Assembly: GCA_017883385.1 (NCBI GenBank)
Contig: JADGNQ010000050.1
Coordinates: 1-35,092, forward strand
DNA: 35,092 nt
Reading direction: 5' to 3'
DNA from: Candidatus Sulfotelmatobacter sp.
Lineage (GTDB): Bacteria > Acidobacteriota > Terriglobia > Terriglobales > Acidobacteriaceae
Shown here: one piece after another, positions 1 through 7,833 of the stretch
Position numbering within the stretch: position 1 is the first letter of the stretch
How the letters are laid out: the number at the start of each line of letters is the position of its first letter
Program-made: the position numbers and the translations under genes
Notes under the pieces: generated by a model
Databases searched by the model: none
What the model was told of the DNA's origin: nothing
Seen by the model: only the letters and a program-made list of their open reading frames with translations

Positions 1-218
1 CCTGGAGTGTGGCGGCTTTCCGCCTGATCCATCACCTTGGTCAGATTGTCGTCATCGATCACGGCCTGGGAAGGCGGAGTCTTCTTGCGCAGCGTACGGG
101 CCACGTCCCCCAGGGGAGCTTCACTAGGGTCATCCTGTGCGGCCAGCCGTGCGGGCGCCAGCACTGCCAGCAGAGTGGACAGGACGAGGATCAGTCGCCT
201 TGATGGAAGCCGCGGCAT
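1..218 (-). CDS. Small secreted protein of unknown function (C-terminus outside window)
   Basis: The reading frame opens with ATG at 218 and runs off the left edge of the window after 72 codons. The N-terminus is a clear Sec signal peptide: basic residues (PSRR), a leucine/alanine-rich core (about residues 9-24) and a probable cleavage after LAA at residue 27. The mature part is charged and contains a stretch reading VIDDDNLTKVMDQAE, a pattern I associate with acidobacterial hypothetical exported proteins. I do not recognise a function. No strong Shine-Dalgarno sequence precedes the ATG. The start is supported mainly by the signal peptide that begins there. Confidence 0.65.
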   Translation of the reverse strand, partial: MPRLPSRRLILVLSTLLAVLAPARLAAQDDPSEAPLGDVARTLRKKTPPSQAVIDDDNLTKVMDQAESRHTP

Positions 219-837
219 GGAAGCTCAGAGTGAGATCGCGGACCGCTCGAGGAGCGTCCCTGAGCCAATTGTATGGAGAGACAGGAGCAACAGGGCGATT
301 CGGGCAAACCTTGGTAACCGTTACTTCAGGGAGGATGGGAAGCAATGGGCGCGCGCTGACGAAATGGAGGCGCAACGGGGCGCACGCCCAAGCCCGAAAA
401 AAACCGTTCTACAGAAGGCCCTGAGACCGGAACCGAGTGACTGGGTCCGCCGCTGTCTGCCGCTTGAAAATCCAGCGGGCCACCGCAAAGCCAATTGCCG
501 CATAGCACAGATGCATCATTCGCATATATACCCCCCACTAGGGCTCGGCCAGTTTTAAAACCCATCAGGGGAGAAACAACTTCACTATCGGCACGATAGC
601 AACGCCCCATCACACGGACAAGGCCCAACAGTGCTATTGAAGTGGCACGGAAGTAATAGAAGTAACGCGACTAGCTAATAGGCTGGGAAAAGCTGATGTT
701 TCCTGGCTTTTCCCGGGTTTGGGAAGGGCACGGCTTCGAGCCGTGCCGTAAGAGCACGTAGTAGATCTGGGCTTTAGCCCCCGAGGTCTGCTTACCTTGT
801 CCCGCGCGCACATTGCGAGACGGGTTCTAGGTAACAA
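219..837. other. 619-bp intergenic region, no convincing gene
   Basis: This gap lies between the divergent-side start of the secreted protein (218) and the 3' end of the Asp-box protein (838). It must hold the promoter of the first gene. It contains a 10-bp palindrome GTTTTAAAAC at 552-561 and a two-hairpin repeat-like element at 727-792, which is described separately. Short open frames occur on both strands, but none has a good ribosome-binding site together with a recognisable product. Confidence 0.6.
727..792. repeat. REP-like double hairpin element
   Basis: A perfect 9-bp stem (GGCACGGCT at 727-735, loop TCG, AGCCGTGCC at 739-747) is followed 21 bp later by GGGC-TTTA-GCCC (769-780) and then CCGAGG. 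Paired palindromes of the forms 'cacggct..agccgtg' and 'gggctttagccc' resemble dispersed intergenic REP-like elements I associate with acidobacterial genomes; that match is from memory. The element sits just past the stop codon of the 1107-aa gene on the minus strand, so it may also act as a transcription terminator or mRNA stabiliser for it. Confidence 0.5.
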
Positions 838-3800
838 TCAGTGCGCTGGAACCCCTTCATCCGCAGCACGCCCGGCCGGAGGAACAACCACCGTCGACAG
901 GCTGCCTTCCGCCGTGAGCTTCTGGAACGCCGTCAGCTCGCGCCGTTGCAGGTCTTCCCACCGTCCGACCAGTTCCCCGCTCTGCCGCTTCAGCTTCTCG
1001 AATTGCTTCTGCTCCGCCTCAGTCGGTGCCGAGTCAGCCGTGCCCGCATCCATCGCGAGATAGGCCAGCTTCGCGTCTAGTTGCGGAGGATAAGCCAGCG
1101 AGTCCTCGTTGGCGCTGATCGTGAGGTTGACCAGTTCCTCCCGCACCGCGACCAGCTTCTTCTCCAAATCGTCGGCCGCCGCGACAATCGTTTTCGTGTT
1201 CGCGTTCTCCGGCAAACGCCGCTTCAAGCCCGACAGCTGCGAACGCACGTCCTGAATCTGATTGACCGTGTCGTACACGCGGCTGAGTTCGTCGCGCGTC
1301 TGCAAGAGCAGATTGAACTGCTGCTCCAGATCCGCCTGGCTGACGTTCACCCGCGGGTCCAGTTTCAAATCGAACGCCAACGTCTGGCTCTGCCCACCCG
1401 CGGCAAGCCGAACCTGGTAGTGTCCGGGGACAGCCACGGGCCCACGCGCGCCGCTGCCGTATTCCCACAGGTAATAGCCGGGCACGCGATGCGCCTCTTC
1501 ATAGCGCAGGTCCCACACGAAGCGATTCAATCCAGCCTCCGGCTTGATCTCTTTCTCCACCTTTTTATCGTCGGGATCAGGCGGCTCTTCCAGCGTGTTG
1601 AATTCAGCGCTCGAGTACTTGCGAACGACTTTGCCCGAAGCGTCGAGGATCTCGATTTTCGTTTCGTTGTCCGCCTTGGGCGCATCTTTCAGGAAGTAAT
1701 AGATCACAGCGCCCACCGGGGGATTCTGCCCGGTCCGCTTCGAAGGACGCCGCTCTCCACCGGCTCCGGCCTGAATCCGGTACGCGGTCGCAGGCGTGTA
1801 CAGGAACGTGTCTTTCTGCGCGATGTCGTCCGAGTACTGCCGCAGTGGCGTGACGTCATCGAGAATCCAGAACGCGCGACCGTGCGTGGCAACGACCAGG
1901 TCGTTATTCTTGACCACGAGGTCGTGCACCGGCGTGGTCGGAAGATTCAACTTCAGCGGACGCCAATGCCCGCCGTCGTTGAACGACACAAACACGCCCT
2001 GCTCGGTTCCGGCATAAAGCAGCCCGCGCTTCTTCGGATCTTCGCGGACCGCGCGCACAAACGTTGTGTCGGGAATCCCCGTCGTGAGTTTCGTCCAGGT
2101 CTTGCCATAGTCGCTGGTCTTGTAAATGTACGGACGGAAATCGTCGAACTGATGCCGATCGACCGCCACGTAGGCTGTCCCTGCATCATGCGGCGACGCG
2201 TCGATCAGGCTGACGCGGCTCCACTCTGGCATGTCTTTCGGAGTAATGTTTGTCCAAGTTTTGCCTTCATCCTGCGTCAACTGGATCAACCCATCGTCGG
2301 TGCCCACCCACAGCAATCCCTTGGTGAGCGGCGACTCAGCCAGCGCGAAAATCGTGTCGTAATATTCCGTGCCCGAGTCGTCGAGCGTGATATCACCGCC
2401 TGAGACTTTTTGCTTCTCCTTGTCGTTGCGGGTCAGGTCCGGACTAATGGCCTGCCAGTGCACGCCGCCGTCGGTAGTCTTAAATAGCCGCTCGCCGCCG
2501 TGGTAGAGCGTGTTCGGATCGTGCAAAGAAAGCATGACCGGAGCAGTCCACTGGAAGCGATGCTCCAGGTTAGCCGCGCCGTACGCGTCGGAAAGTTCCG
2601 GTTGCTCGGTAATCGCCTTCACCTGTCCGGTGTGCCGGTCGTAGCGGGTGATGTTTCCCTGATAGTCGGCCGCATACACAATAGTCGGATCGCGCGGATC
2701 CGGTGCGATGTAGCCGGCCTCGCCCCCGCCCACGTCGTACCAGTCGCTGCCCCCAATCGACCCGTCGTCGCTGCGGCTGGCAATGGCGACCGTCCCACTG
2801 TCCTGCTGCGGCCCGTACACGCGATAGGGCGTGGCCGTGTCGGTAATGACGTGGTAGAACTGCGCCGTCGGCTGGTTGTCCTGGGTCGTCCAGTTCTTGC
2901 CGCCATCAAGAGTCACGGTCACGCCGCCGTCGTTGGAGGCAATCATCCGCCGTGAGTTCTGCGGGTCGATCCACAACCCATGGTTATCGCCGTGCGGAAC
3001 ATGGACTTTATTGAACAGATGGCCGCCGTCCGTCGACTTGTAGGCGTCGACGTCCATGATGTAGAGCACGTTTTCGTCACGCGGGTCGGCGATCACGTGC
3101 ATGTAGTACCAGGGCCGTTGCCACAGATTATGGTTGGGGTTCACCAGTTGCCACGATTCCCCGCCATCGTCGGAGCGATAGAGCCCGCCATCCGGATTGT
3201 GCGCCTCGATCAGCGCATACACGCGGTCCGAGTTCGCGGCCACGGCCACGCCAATCTTCCCGTAGGGTCCCTTGGGAAGGCCGTGCTCTTCGAGGCGCTT
3301 CCAGGTTGTGCCGCCGTCGTTTGAGCGATAGAGCCCACTTCCCGGCCCACCACTCGACATGCTCCACGAAGTGCGCCTCGCCTGCCACAAGGCCGCGAAC
3401 AGAATATTGGGATTGTGCGGGTCGAACGCTACGTCGATGCCGCCCGTATTTTCGTCTTTGTAGAGAACTTTCTCCCAGGTCTTGCCGCCGTCGGTCGTTC
3501 GGAAAATGCCCCGCTCCGCATTTGCACCGTAAGGATGCCCCAGAGCCGCCACAAAGACAATGTCAGGATTCGTGGGATTAACAATGACCTTGCCGATGGC
3601 CCGCGAATCGCGCAGACCGGTATTCTTCCAGGTCTTGCCCCCATCCAGCGACCGGTACACGCCGTCGCCGTGCGAAATATTGCCGCGAATGCAGGCTTCC
3701 CCGGTCCCCACATAAAGCACGTTGTGATTGGAATTCGCCACCGCAATGCTGCCGATGGAGGACGTGCCCTCTTTGTCAAAAACAGAAGACCAGGTCATGG

Positions 3801-4161
3801 CGCCGTCGGTCGACTTCCAAACTCCGCCGCCCGTGGCACCGAAGTAATACGTTGTAGGATCGCCGGGAATGCCCGCCGCCGTCAGCGACCGCCCCCCACG
3901 GAAAGGCCCGATCAGGCGGTAATGCATCCCCTTGAAAGCCTTCTCCTCGGCCTTGGAGGATTCGGCAGCGTCGGAATCGCCAGCAGCCGGGGTCACGGGA
4001 GACGCTGGCTGGGTTGCTGGTGCCGGCTTCACCGCTTTCGATTGCCTCTCCGGTTTGGCTTGAGCGAAGCCAGCTATTGTGAAAAAGACCGAGAATGCGC
4101 TGACGAGCACCAACCGTGCGATAGGCGAGGCGTTCCTGCAAAACCTGTCTGGGCCGACCAT
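838..4161 (-). CDS. Secreted VPS10/sortilin-type Asp-box (BNR) repeat protein
   Basis: This 1107-aa protein carries a signal peptide (cleavage likely after FAQA, residue 35). A Lys/Pro/Ala-rich linker follows, then a beta-propeller region built from about eleven Asp-box repeats of the form S/T-x-D-G-G-x-T-W (for example YRSLDGGKTW, FRTTDGGKTW, YRSDDGGESW, YKTSDYGKTW), ending near residue 790. A beta-rich segment comes next, and then a C-terminal helical, coiled-coil-like region (about 950-1085) rich in Glu, Gln and Leu. Proteins of this build are annotated as VPS10 or 'glycosyl hydrolase' proteins in Acidobacteriota and Bacteroidota. The Asp boxes are structural and do not prove sialidase activity, so the enzyme or ligand is unknown. 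The start ATG at 4161 is preceded by GGAG 12 nt upstream. The gene appears monocistronic. Confidence 0.85.
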   Translation of the reverse strand: MVGPDRFCRNASPIARLVLVSAFSVFFTIAGFAQAKPERQSKAVKPAPATQPASPVTPAAGDSDAAESSKAEEKAFKGMHYRLIGPFRGGRSLTAAGIPGDPTTYYFGATGGGVWKSTDGAMTWSSVFDKEGTSSIGSIAVANSNHNVLYVGTGEACIRGNISHGDGVYRSLDGGKTWKNTGLRDSRAIGKVIVNPTNPDIVFVAALGHPYGANAERGIFRTTDGGKTWEKVLYKDENTGGIDVAFDPHNPNILFAALWQARRTSWSMSSGGPGSGLYRSNDGGTTWKRLEEHGLPKGPYGKIGVAVAANSDRVYALIEAHNPDGGLYRSDDGGESWQLVNPNHNLWQRPWYYMHVIADPRDENVLYIMDVDAYKSTDGGHLFNKVHVPHGDNHGLWIDPQNSRRMIASNDGGVTVTLDGGKNWTTQDNQPTAQFYHVITDTATPYRVYGPQQDSGTVAIASRSDDGSIGGSDWYDVGGGEAGYIAPDPRDPTIVYAADYQGNITRYDRHTGQVKAITEQPELSDAYGAANLEHRFQWTAPVMLSLHDPNTLYHGGERLFKTTDGGVHWQAISPDLTRNDKEKQKVSGGDITLDDSGTEYYDTIFALAESPLTKGLLWVGTDDGLIQLTQDEGKTWTNITPKDMPEWSRVSLIDASPHDAGTAYVAVDRHQFDDFRPYIYKTSDYGKTWTKLTTGIPDTTFVRAVREDPKKRGLLYAGTEQGVFVSFNDGGHWRPLKLNLPTTPVHDLVVKNNDLVVATHGRAFWILDDVTPLRQYSDDIAQKDTFLYTPATAYRIQAGAGGERRPSKRTGQNPPVGAVIYYFLKDAPKADNETKIEILDASGKVVRKYSSAEFNTLEEPPDPDDKKVEKEIKPEAGLNRFVWDLRYEEAHRVPGYYLWEYGSGARGPVAVPGHYQVRLAAGGQSQTLAFDLKLDPRVNVSQADLEQQFNLLLQTRDELSRVYDTVNQIQDVRSQLSGLKRRLPENANTKTIVAAADDLEKKLVAVREELVNLTISANEDSLAYPPQLDAKLAYLAMDAGTADSAPTEAEQKQFEKLKRQSGELVGRWEDLQRRELTAFQKLTAEGSLSTVVVPPAGRAADEGVPAH

Positions 4162-4339
4162 GTTCAGGGTTATCTCCGGGGAAGAATTGGACGATTGCCT
4201 ATCCTAATCCCGCGGGGGCTGGCTGGAAAGAGCGGGTGGCGCACAGAATGAAAATGCGGAAACGACAGGAAAAACACCACGACGCGACGAGATCGTTCGA
4301 GTACCTACCCCTGCAACAAAGCGGCAGGCACTCTCAATT

Positions 4340-4618
4340 TTAGTTCTGCCGCCGGATGGCCGGTTCGCGGGAGGGCCGCGGATCCTTCGTGGGCGCGGGC
4401 GCCATAATGGTCTCCAACTCGCACTCGTGATGGCCGATTTCCTCAGCCGCCGAGGTGGCTATCTCCCGCATCTGCAGCAGGCGTCGAGAGCGCTCGGAAT
4501 CCTCCGGAGCTTCTTGAGCCAGGAGATCACAGTAGCCGACAATGACCGTCAGCCGGTTAATCAGATGGTGGGCCAGCATGCAGCTGGGCCGGTAGTTTCC
4601 ATCGTTTGAACTTGCCAC
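4340..4618 (-). CDS. Stand-alone HisKA-like H-box mini-protein
   Basis: This 92-aa frame starts with GTG at 4618; an in-frame ATG lies at 4579. Residues 15-34 read like the dimerisation/phospho-acceptor helix of a sensor kinase: His17-His18, then Leu, Asn21, Leu23 and a hydrophobic run ending GYCDLL, as in H-D-L-x-N-x-L-x-x-I-x-G-Y. A second amphipathic helix (about 41-70) would complete a two-helix HisKA hairpin. There is no ATPase domain in the protein or next to it, and the acidic residue that usually follows the phospho-His is His here. It might be a phosphotransfer or decoy module, or the remnant of a larger kinase. The tail (about 73-92) is Pro/Arg-rich and disordered. The function is inferred only from the helix pattern. 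Confidence 0.55.
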   Translation of the reverse strand: MASSNDGNYRPSCMLAHHLINRLTVIVGYCDLLAQEAPEDSERSRRLLQMREIATSAAEEIGHHECELETIMAPAPTKDPRPSREPAIRRQN

Positions 4619-4746
4619 AGGGGCACCTGTCTTTCACCCGTCCGCAAGCTCTAGTGTCGCGCGGCTCCAAAATGGGAGATGTGACTCCGATCACACTCAT
4701 CAGTGACAAACGTCGCAGTCCCGTCGGCTAACCCCCAGAGGCGTCT

Positions 4747-5622
4747 TCACTTGCTCAACAGCAGCTTCTTTGCGGCTTCGAGCTCTTTCCGCTTCGACTC
4801 ATCCACTTTGGGATAGGCCAGACTGAGAGACTCCAGAGTGTCGACGATCACGGCCGAAACCACGATCCGGGTGAACCACTTGTTGTCGGCGGGCACGACG
4901 TACCAAGGGGCGTGTCCCGTCGACGTATTGCGGATCAAGTGTTCGTAGGCTTCCTGATAGTCGTCCCAGCATTGGCGTTCGCGAATGTCGGCCGCCGAGA
5001 ATTTCCAGTTCTTCTCCGGTTCCTCCAGTCGCGCCAGGAAACGCCGCTTCTGTTCTTTCTTCGAAACGTAGAGAAAAAACTTGCGGATGACGGTGCCGCT
5101 GCGCGCCATGTGCCGCTCAAAGCCGCGGATGTCCTCGAACCGTTCCTCCCAGATATTCTTGCCGACCAGCGACGACGGCAGTTTCTGGCTCTTGAGAATC
5201 TCCGGGTGCACTCGAACCACGAGCACTTCTTCGTAATACGACCGGTTAAAAATGCCGATGTGCCCGCGCTCGGGCAGGCAGTGGGTCGTGCGCCACAGAA
5301 AATCGTGCTGCAGTTCCACGTCCGAGGGAGCCTTGAAGGAATACACCTGGCATCCCTGCGGATTCACTCCGGTCATGACGTGCTTGATGATGCCGTCCTT
5401 TCCGGCAGCGTCCATGGCCTGAAAGATCAGAAGCAGCGACCAGTGGCCCTGCGCGTAGAGCTTATCTTGCAGCGCTGCCGTCGAAACAATGCCCTGCTGC
5501 AAAACCTCCTGCGCGTGCTCCTTGGAGCGCCAGTGTCCCGTGTCCGCCGGGTCAAAATCTTTCAGGCGGAAATGCTTGCCGCCTTCCACGCGGTAGGCCT
5601 TGGCCAGCTTGTCAATCTTCAT
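4747..5622 (-). CDS. ppk2: PPK2-family polyphosphate:nucleotide phosphotransferase
   Basis: This 291-aa cytoplasmic enzyme moves phosphate between polyphosphate and nucleoside mono- or diphosphates. The Walker A motif is DAAGKDG (residues 71-77). The FNRSYYEEVLVVRVH segment (125-139) is the Walker B/lid region, and the ERQCWDDYQEAYEHLI helix (215-230) is typical of the PPK2-related family. The length matches the family (about 270-300 aa). The same frame can be extended upstream to 5706, but the ATG at 5622 has an excellent Shine-Dalgarno (GGAGGAG, 9 nt before it), and the extra 28 residues look unlike the family. AMP versus ADP preference cannot be read from the sequence. A divergent small membrane-protein gene lies upstream, and a 12-bp tandem repeat sits just before the ribosome-binding site. 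Confidence 0.92.
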   Translation of the reverse strand: MKIDKLAKAYRVEGGKHFRLKDFDPADTGHWRSKEHAQEVLQQGIVSTAALQDKLYAQGHWSLLLIFQAMDAAGKDGIIKHVMTGVNPQGCQVYSFKAPSDVELQHDFLWRTTHCLPERGHIGIFNRSYYEEVLVVRVHPEILKSQKLPSSLVGKNIWEERFEDIRGFERHMARSGTVIRKFFLYVSKKEQKRRFLARLEEPEKNWKFSAADIRERQCWDDYQEAYEHLIRNTSTGHAPWYVVPADNKWFTRIVVSAVIVDTLESLSLAYPKVDESKRKELEAAKKLLLSK

Positions 5623-5631
5623 TGTGAGTCG

Positions 5632-5638
5632 CTCCTCC
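5632..5638 (-). promoter_or_regulatory. Ribosome-binding site that fixes the PPK2 start
   Basis: On the minus strand the sequence is GGAGGAG, 9 nt before the ATG at 5622. It favours this start over the longer frame that begins at 5706. Confidence 0.85.
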
Positions 5639-5639
5639 G

Positions 5640-5663
5640 ACCTGAATATGAACCTGAATATGA
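5640..5663. repeat. 12-bp tandem duplication in the PPK2 leader
   Basis: ACCTGAATATGA occurs twice back to back (5640-5651 and 5652-5663) with no mismatch. It lies immediately upstream of the PPK2 ribosome-binding site, in the probable 5' untranslated region or core promoter. A change in copy number could alter promoter or leader spacing. Confidence 0.8.
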
Positions 5664-5921
5664 GATCCGCACGACAACCATCGAATACCACCGATGACAG
5701 ACACAAGAGAAGTTATCTCACAAATGACTCGGTCGGACGCATGCAAAATACGAGGAACGGCGCAGCATGGTCTCTCTCATCACCGTCGCGAAGGAGACGC
5801 GACCTCTGCTGCGACACCGGTTGGTGATAGGATCACTGGCGTAGCGCTGTTCTGGCGTGGTTGTCGTGTCGCTACGCACGCATTACTCACGCATAGCCAA
5901 TTCGTTAACTGGAGCCCCCTT

Positions 5922-6137
5922 ATGAAAGCCCTTCCCCTTGTCGGAGTCCTGCTGCTGGTCTTGGGAGTACTGTCCTTTGTTGTTCCGATCCCCTCCCGCG
6001 AGGATCACAGCGTGAAGATTGGCGACGCTAAAATCGGCGTCCAGACGGAAAGCAGCCAAAAGCTGCCGCCCGCAGTCGGGATTGTCCTTCTCGCTGGCGG
6101 CGTGGTCGCCCTGGTTCTCGGTTTGCGCAAGACGTAG
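5922..6137 (+). CDS. Small two-helix membrane protein, unknown function
   Basis: This 71-aa protein has two predicted transmembrane helices, at about residues 5-22 (LPLVGVLLLVLGVLSFVV) and 50-68. They are joined by a polar, charged loop of about 27 residues (SREDHSVKIGDAKIGVQ...). The C-terminus is basic (LRKT). The ATG at 5922 has GGAG 7 nt upstream. The frame could be extended to 5694, but the added residues have no signal or hydrophobic pattern. Short two-helix proteins of this kind are common hypothetical proteins. I do not recognise the family with certainty. The gene precedes the decarboxylase by 25 bp and may be co-transcribed with it. Confidence 0.7.
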   Translation: MKALPLVGVLLLVLGVLSFVVPIPSREDHSVKIGDAKIGVQTESSQKLPPAVGIVLLAGGVVALVLGLRKT

Positions 6138-6162
6138 CCAGAAGCAGAAGAGGCCCCGTTCC

Positions 6163-7647
6163 TTGTTCGAATCCAACTTCGAATCTGAGTTCCTGACTCC
6201 CGCTGAAGAGAGCAAGAATCGATACCGGCGACTGATTGAGCAGGCGGCGCAGATTGTCTGCGCGTCGTTGCCGGACGGGCCCTATTGCGGGAAGAGCGCG
6301 GCCGCGCTGCGAAACCTGATCGGCGCCAATTTTCTTCCGGACGCCGGATGTTCCGTCGAAGACATCTCTGCCGCGCTGCGCACGGTGGTCTCGAACTCCA
6401 TAGCGGTTAGCCATCCCAACACGGCCGCACATCTGCACTGTCCGCCCATGCTGGCCGCGCTGGCGGCTGAGGTGGTAATCAGCGCTCTGAATCAGTCGAT
6501 GGACTCGTTCGACCAGGCGCCCATCGCCACGGTGGTCGAGCAGCAGTTGATTCGCTGGCTGTGCTCTGAGGCCGGCCTGCCCTCCACCGCCGACGGCACG
6601 TTCACCACTGGCGGTTCTCAGTCCAACTACATGGGCCTGCTGCTGGCGCGAGACATGTTTTGCAGGAAGCAATGGAACTGGTCGGCACAGAAATCCGGCC
6701 TTCCACCCGAAGCTCGTCGGCTGCGAATCTTCTGTTCGGATGTGGCCCATTTCACCGTCGACAAATCCGCATCGCAATTGGGCCTGGGAACCGATGCCGT
6801 CGTGCGCGTCCCGACGGATGACCAATTCCGCATGAACCCCATGGCACTGCGAGATTCGATCGAGGCCGTACGTGCAAAGGGCCTGCTTCCCATGGCGATT
6901 GTGGCCACGGCCGGCACCACCGACTTCGGTTCGGTCGATCCCCTCCCCGAACTGGCTTCCCTCGCGCACCCTGCGGGCGCGTGGCTTCATGTGGATGCCG
7001 CGTACGGCGGCGCTTTGCTCTTCTCCGCGCGTCATCGTGGCAAGCTACAAGGGATCGATGCCGCCGACTCCCTCAGCATCGACTTTCACAAGCTTTTCTG
7101 GCAGCCGATTCCGTGCAGCGCTTTTCTGCTGCGCAACGCGGCCCACTTCGCCTCGATCAAGCTGCACACGGACTATCTCAATCCCGAACTCCACGACGAC
7201 GAAGGCATCCCGAACCTGGTCACGACTTCCCTGCTTACCAGTCGCCGTTTTGACGCACTGAAAGTGTGGATCTCGTTTCAGACGTTAGGCCGGACCAAGC
7301 TTGCCGCCATGATCGACCGGACGATCGAGCTGGCCGCACACGCTGTCCGGGTTGTAAGGGAAACGCCGCGGCTCGAGCTCGTGTGTGAACCGCAACTGAG
7401 CACGGTGGTATTTCGCTACGTGCCGTCGGGGGTTGATCTGGATTCAGACCAGCTGAATGCCACCTTGCGCCAGCGCCTGTTTGACCGGGGACTCGCGGTC
7501 GTCGGCCACACACGCGTGCGCAGCCGGCAGTGCCTGAAGTTCACTTGCATGAATCCAGCGGTTACAGAGAATCAAATGGAACGGTTGGTCCGCCTCATCG
7601 TGGAACAAGGCATGGAAGTTGAGTCGGAACCCGGCCCACCGACTTAG
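6163..7647 (+). CDS. Group II PLP-dependent amino-acid decarboxylase
   Basis: This protein of about 494 aa belongs to the family of aromatic-L-amino-acid, glutamate and L-2,4-diaminobutyrate decarboxylases. Visible motifs are HPNTAAHLHCPP near the N-terminus, the FTTGGSQSNYMG cofactor/substrate loop, HVDAAYGG with the pyridine-N-binding Asp (about D278), and SIDFHKLFWQP with the Schiff-base Lys (about K310). The substrate cannot be assigned, although the FHKLFWQP variant resembles diaminobutyrate/glutamate-type members. No ATG lies close to the conserved region. The TTG at 6163 has GAGG 9 nt upstream and follows the previous stop by 25 bp. An ATG at 6019 would overlap most of the small membrane-protein gene in another frame and adds a basic, unlikely N-terminus. 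The start is therefore uncertain. Confidence 0.85.
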   Translation: MFESNFESEFLTPAEESKNRYRRLIEQAAQIVCASLPDGPYCGKSAAALRNLIGANFLPDAGCSVEDISAALRTVVSNSIAVSHPNTAAHLHCPPMLAALAAEVVISALNQSMDSFDQAPIATVVEQQLIRWLCSEAGLPSTADGTFTTGGSQSNYMGLLLARDMFCRKQWNWSAQKSGLPPEARRLRIFCSDVAHFTVDKSASQLGLGTDAVVRVPTDDQFRMNPMALRDSIEAVRAKGLLPMAIVATAGTTDFGSVDPLPELASLAHPAGAWLHVDAAYGGALLFSARHRGKLQGIDAADSLSIDFHKLFWQPIPCSAFLLRNAAHFASIKLHTDYLNPELHDDEGIPNLVTTSLLTSRRFDALKVWISFQTLGRTKLAAMIDRTIELAAHAVRVVRETPRLELVCEPQLSTVVFRYVPSGVDLDSDQLNATLRQRLFDRGLAVVGHTRVRSRQCLKFTCMNPAVTENQMERLVRLIVEQGMEVESEPGPPT

Positions 7648-7656
7648 TCGACTAGT

Positions 7657-7694
7657 GGAAGGGCCGCGGCTTCGGCCCTGAGGGATTCCCTTCC
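7657..7694. terminator. Nested hairpin after the decarboxylase gene
   Basis: An inner stem AGGGCCG/CGGCCCT (7660-7666 and 7673-7679, loop CGGCTT) lies inside an outer GGAAGGG/CCCTTCC pair (7657-7663 and 7688-7694). No U-run follows, so it may be a REP-like remnant rather than a standard intrinsic terminator. Confidence 0.4.
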
Positions 7695-7790
7695 GAACCA
7701 AAACGCCATTCGTGAGGGGAGCCCACAAGTTACGCATTTCGGCTCACTTAGACCGCATTACTTACACTGCTGTACATATATTTCTGTCAC

Positions 7791-7817
7791 AAAAATGTTC
7801 CCGCGGGAACATTTTTT
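7791..7817. terminator. Bidirectional intrinsic terminator, perfect 26-bp palindrome
   Basis: AAAAATGTTCCCG (7791-7803) is followed directly by its exact reverse complement CGGGAACATTTTT (7804-7816). The GC-rich centre is flanked by an A-run and a T-run, so each strand ends in a U-tract. It lies between the convergent decarboxylase (ends 7647) and MBL-rhodanese (ends 7834) genes, as expected for a shared terminator. Confidence 0.85.
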
Positions 7818-7833
7818 CCACAGGGCACCCAGG

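Noticed and set aside
409..525. 38-codon minus-strand frame with one hydrophobic helix (ATG 525)
   Set aside because: The product would be a tiny single-helix protein, but there is no proper Shine-Dalgarno sequence and no relative I recognise, so it may be chance.
838..4161. Reading the Asp-box protein as a sialidase
   Set aside because: Asp boxes occur in many non-sialidase propellers. The N-terminal FRIP-type Arg motif and other catalytic residues of GH33 are not visible.
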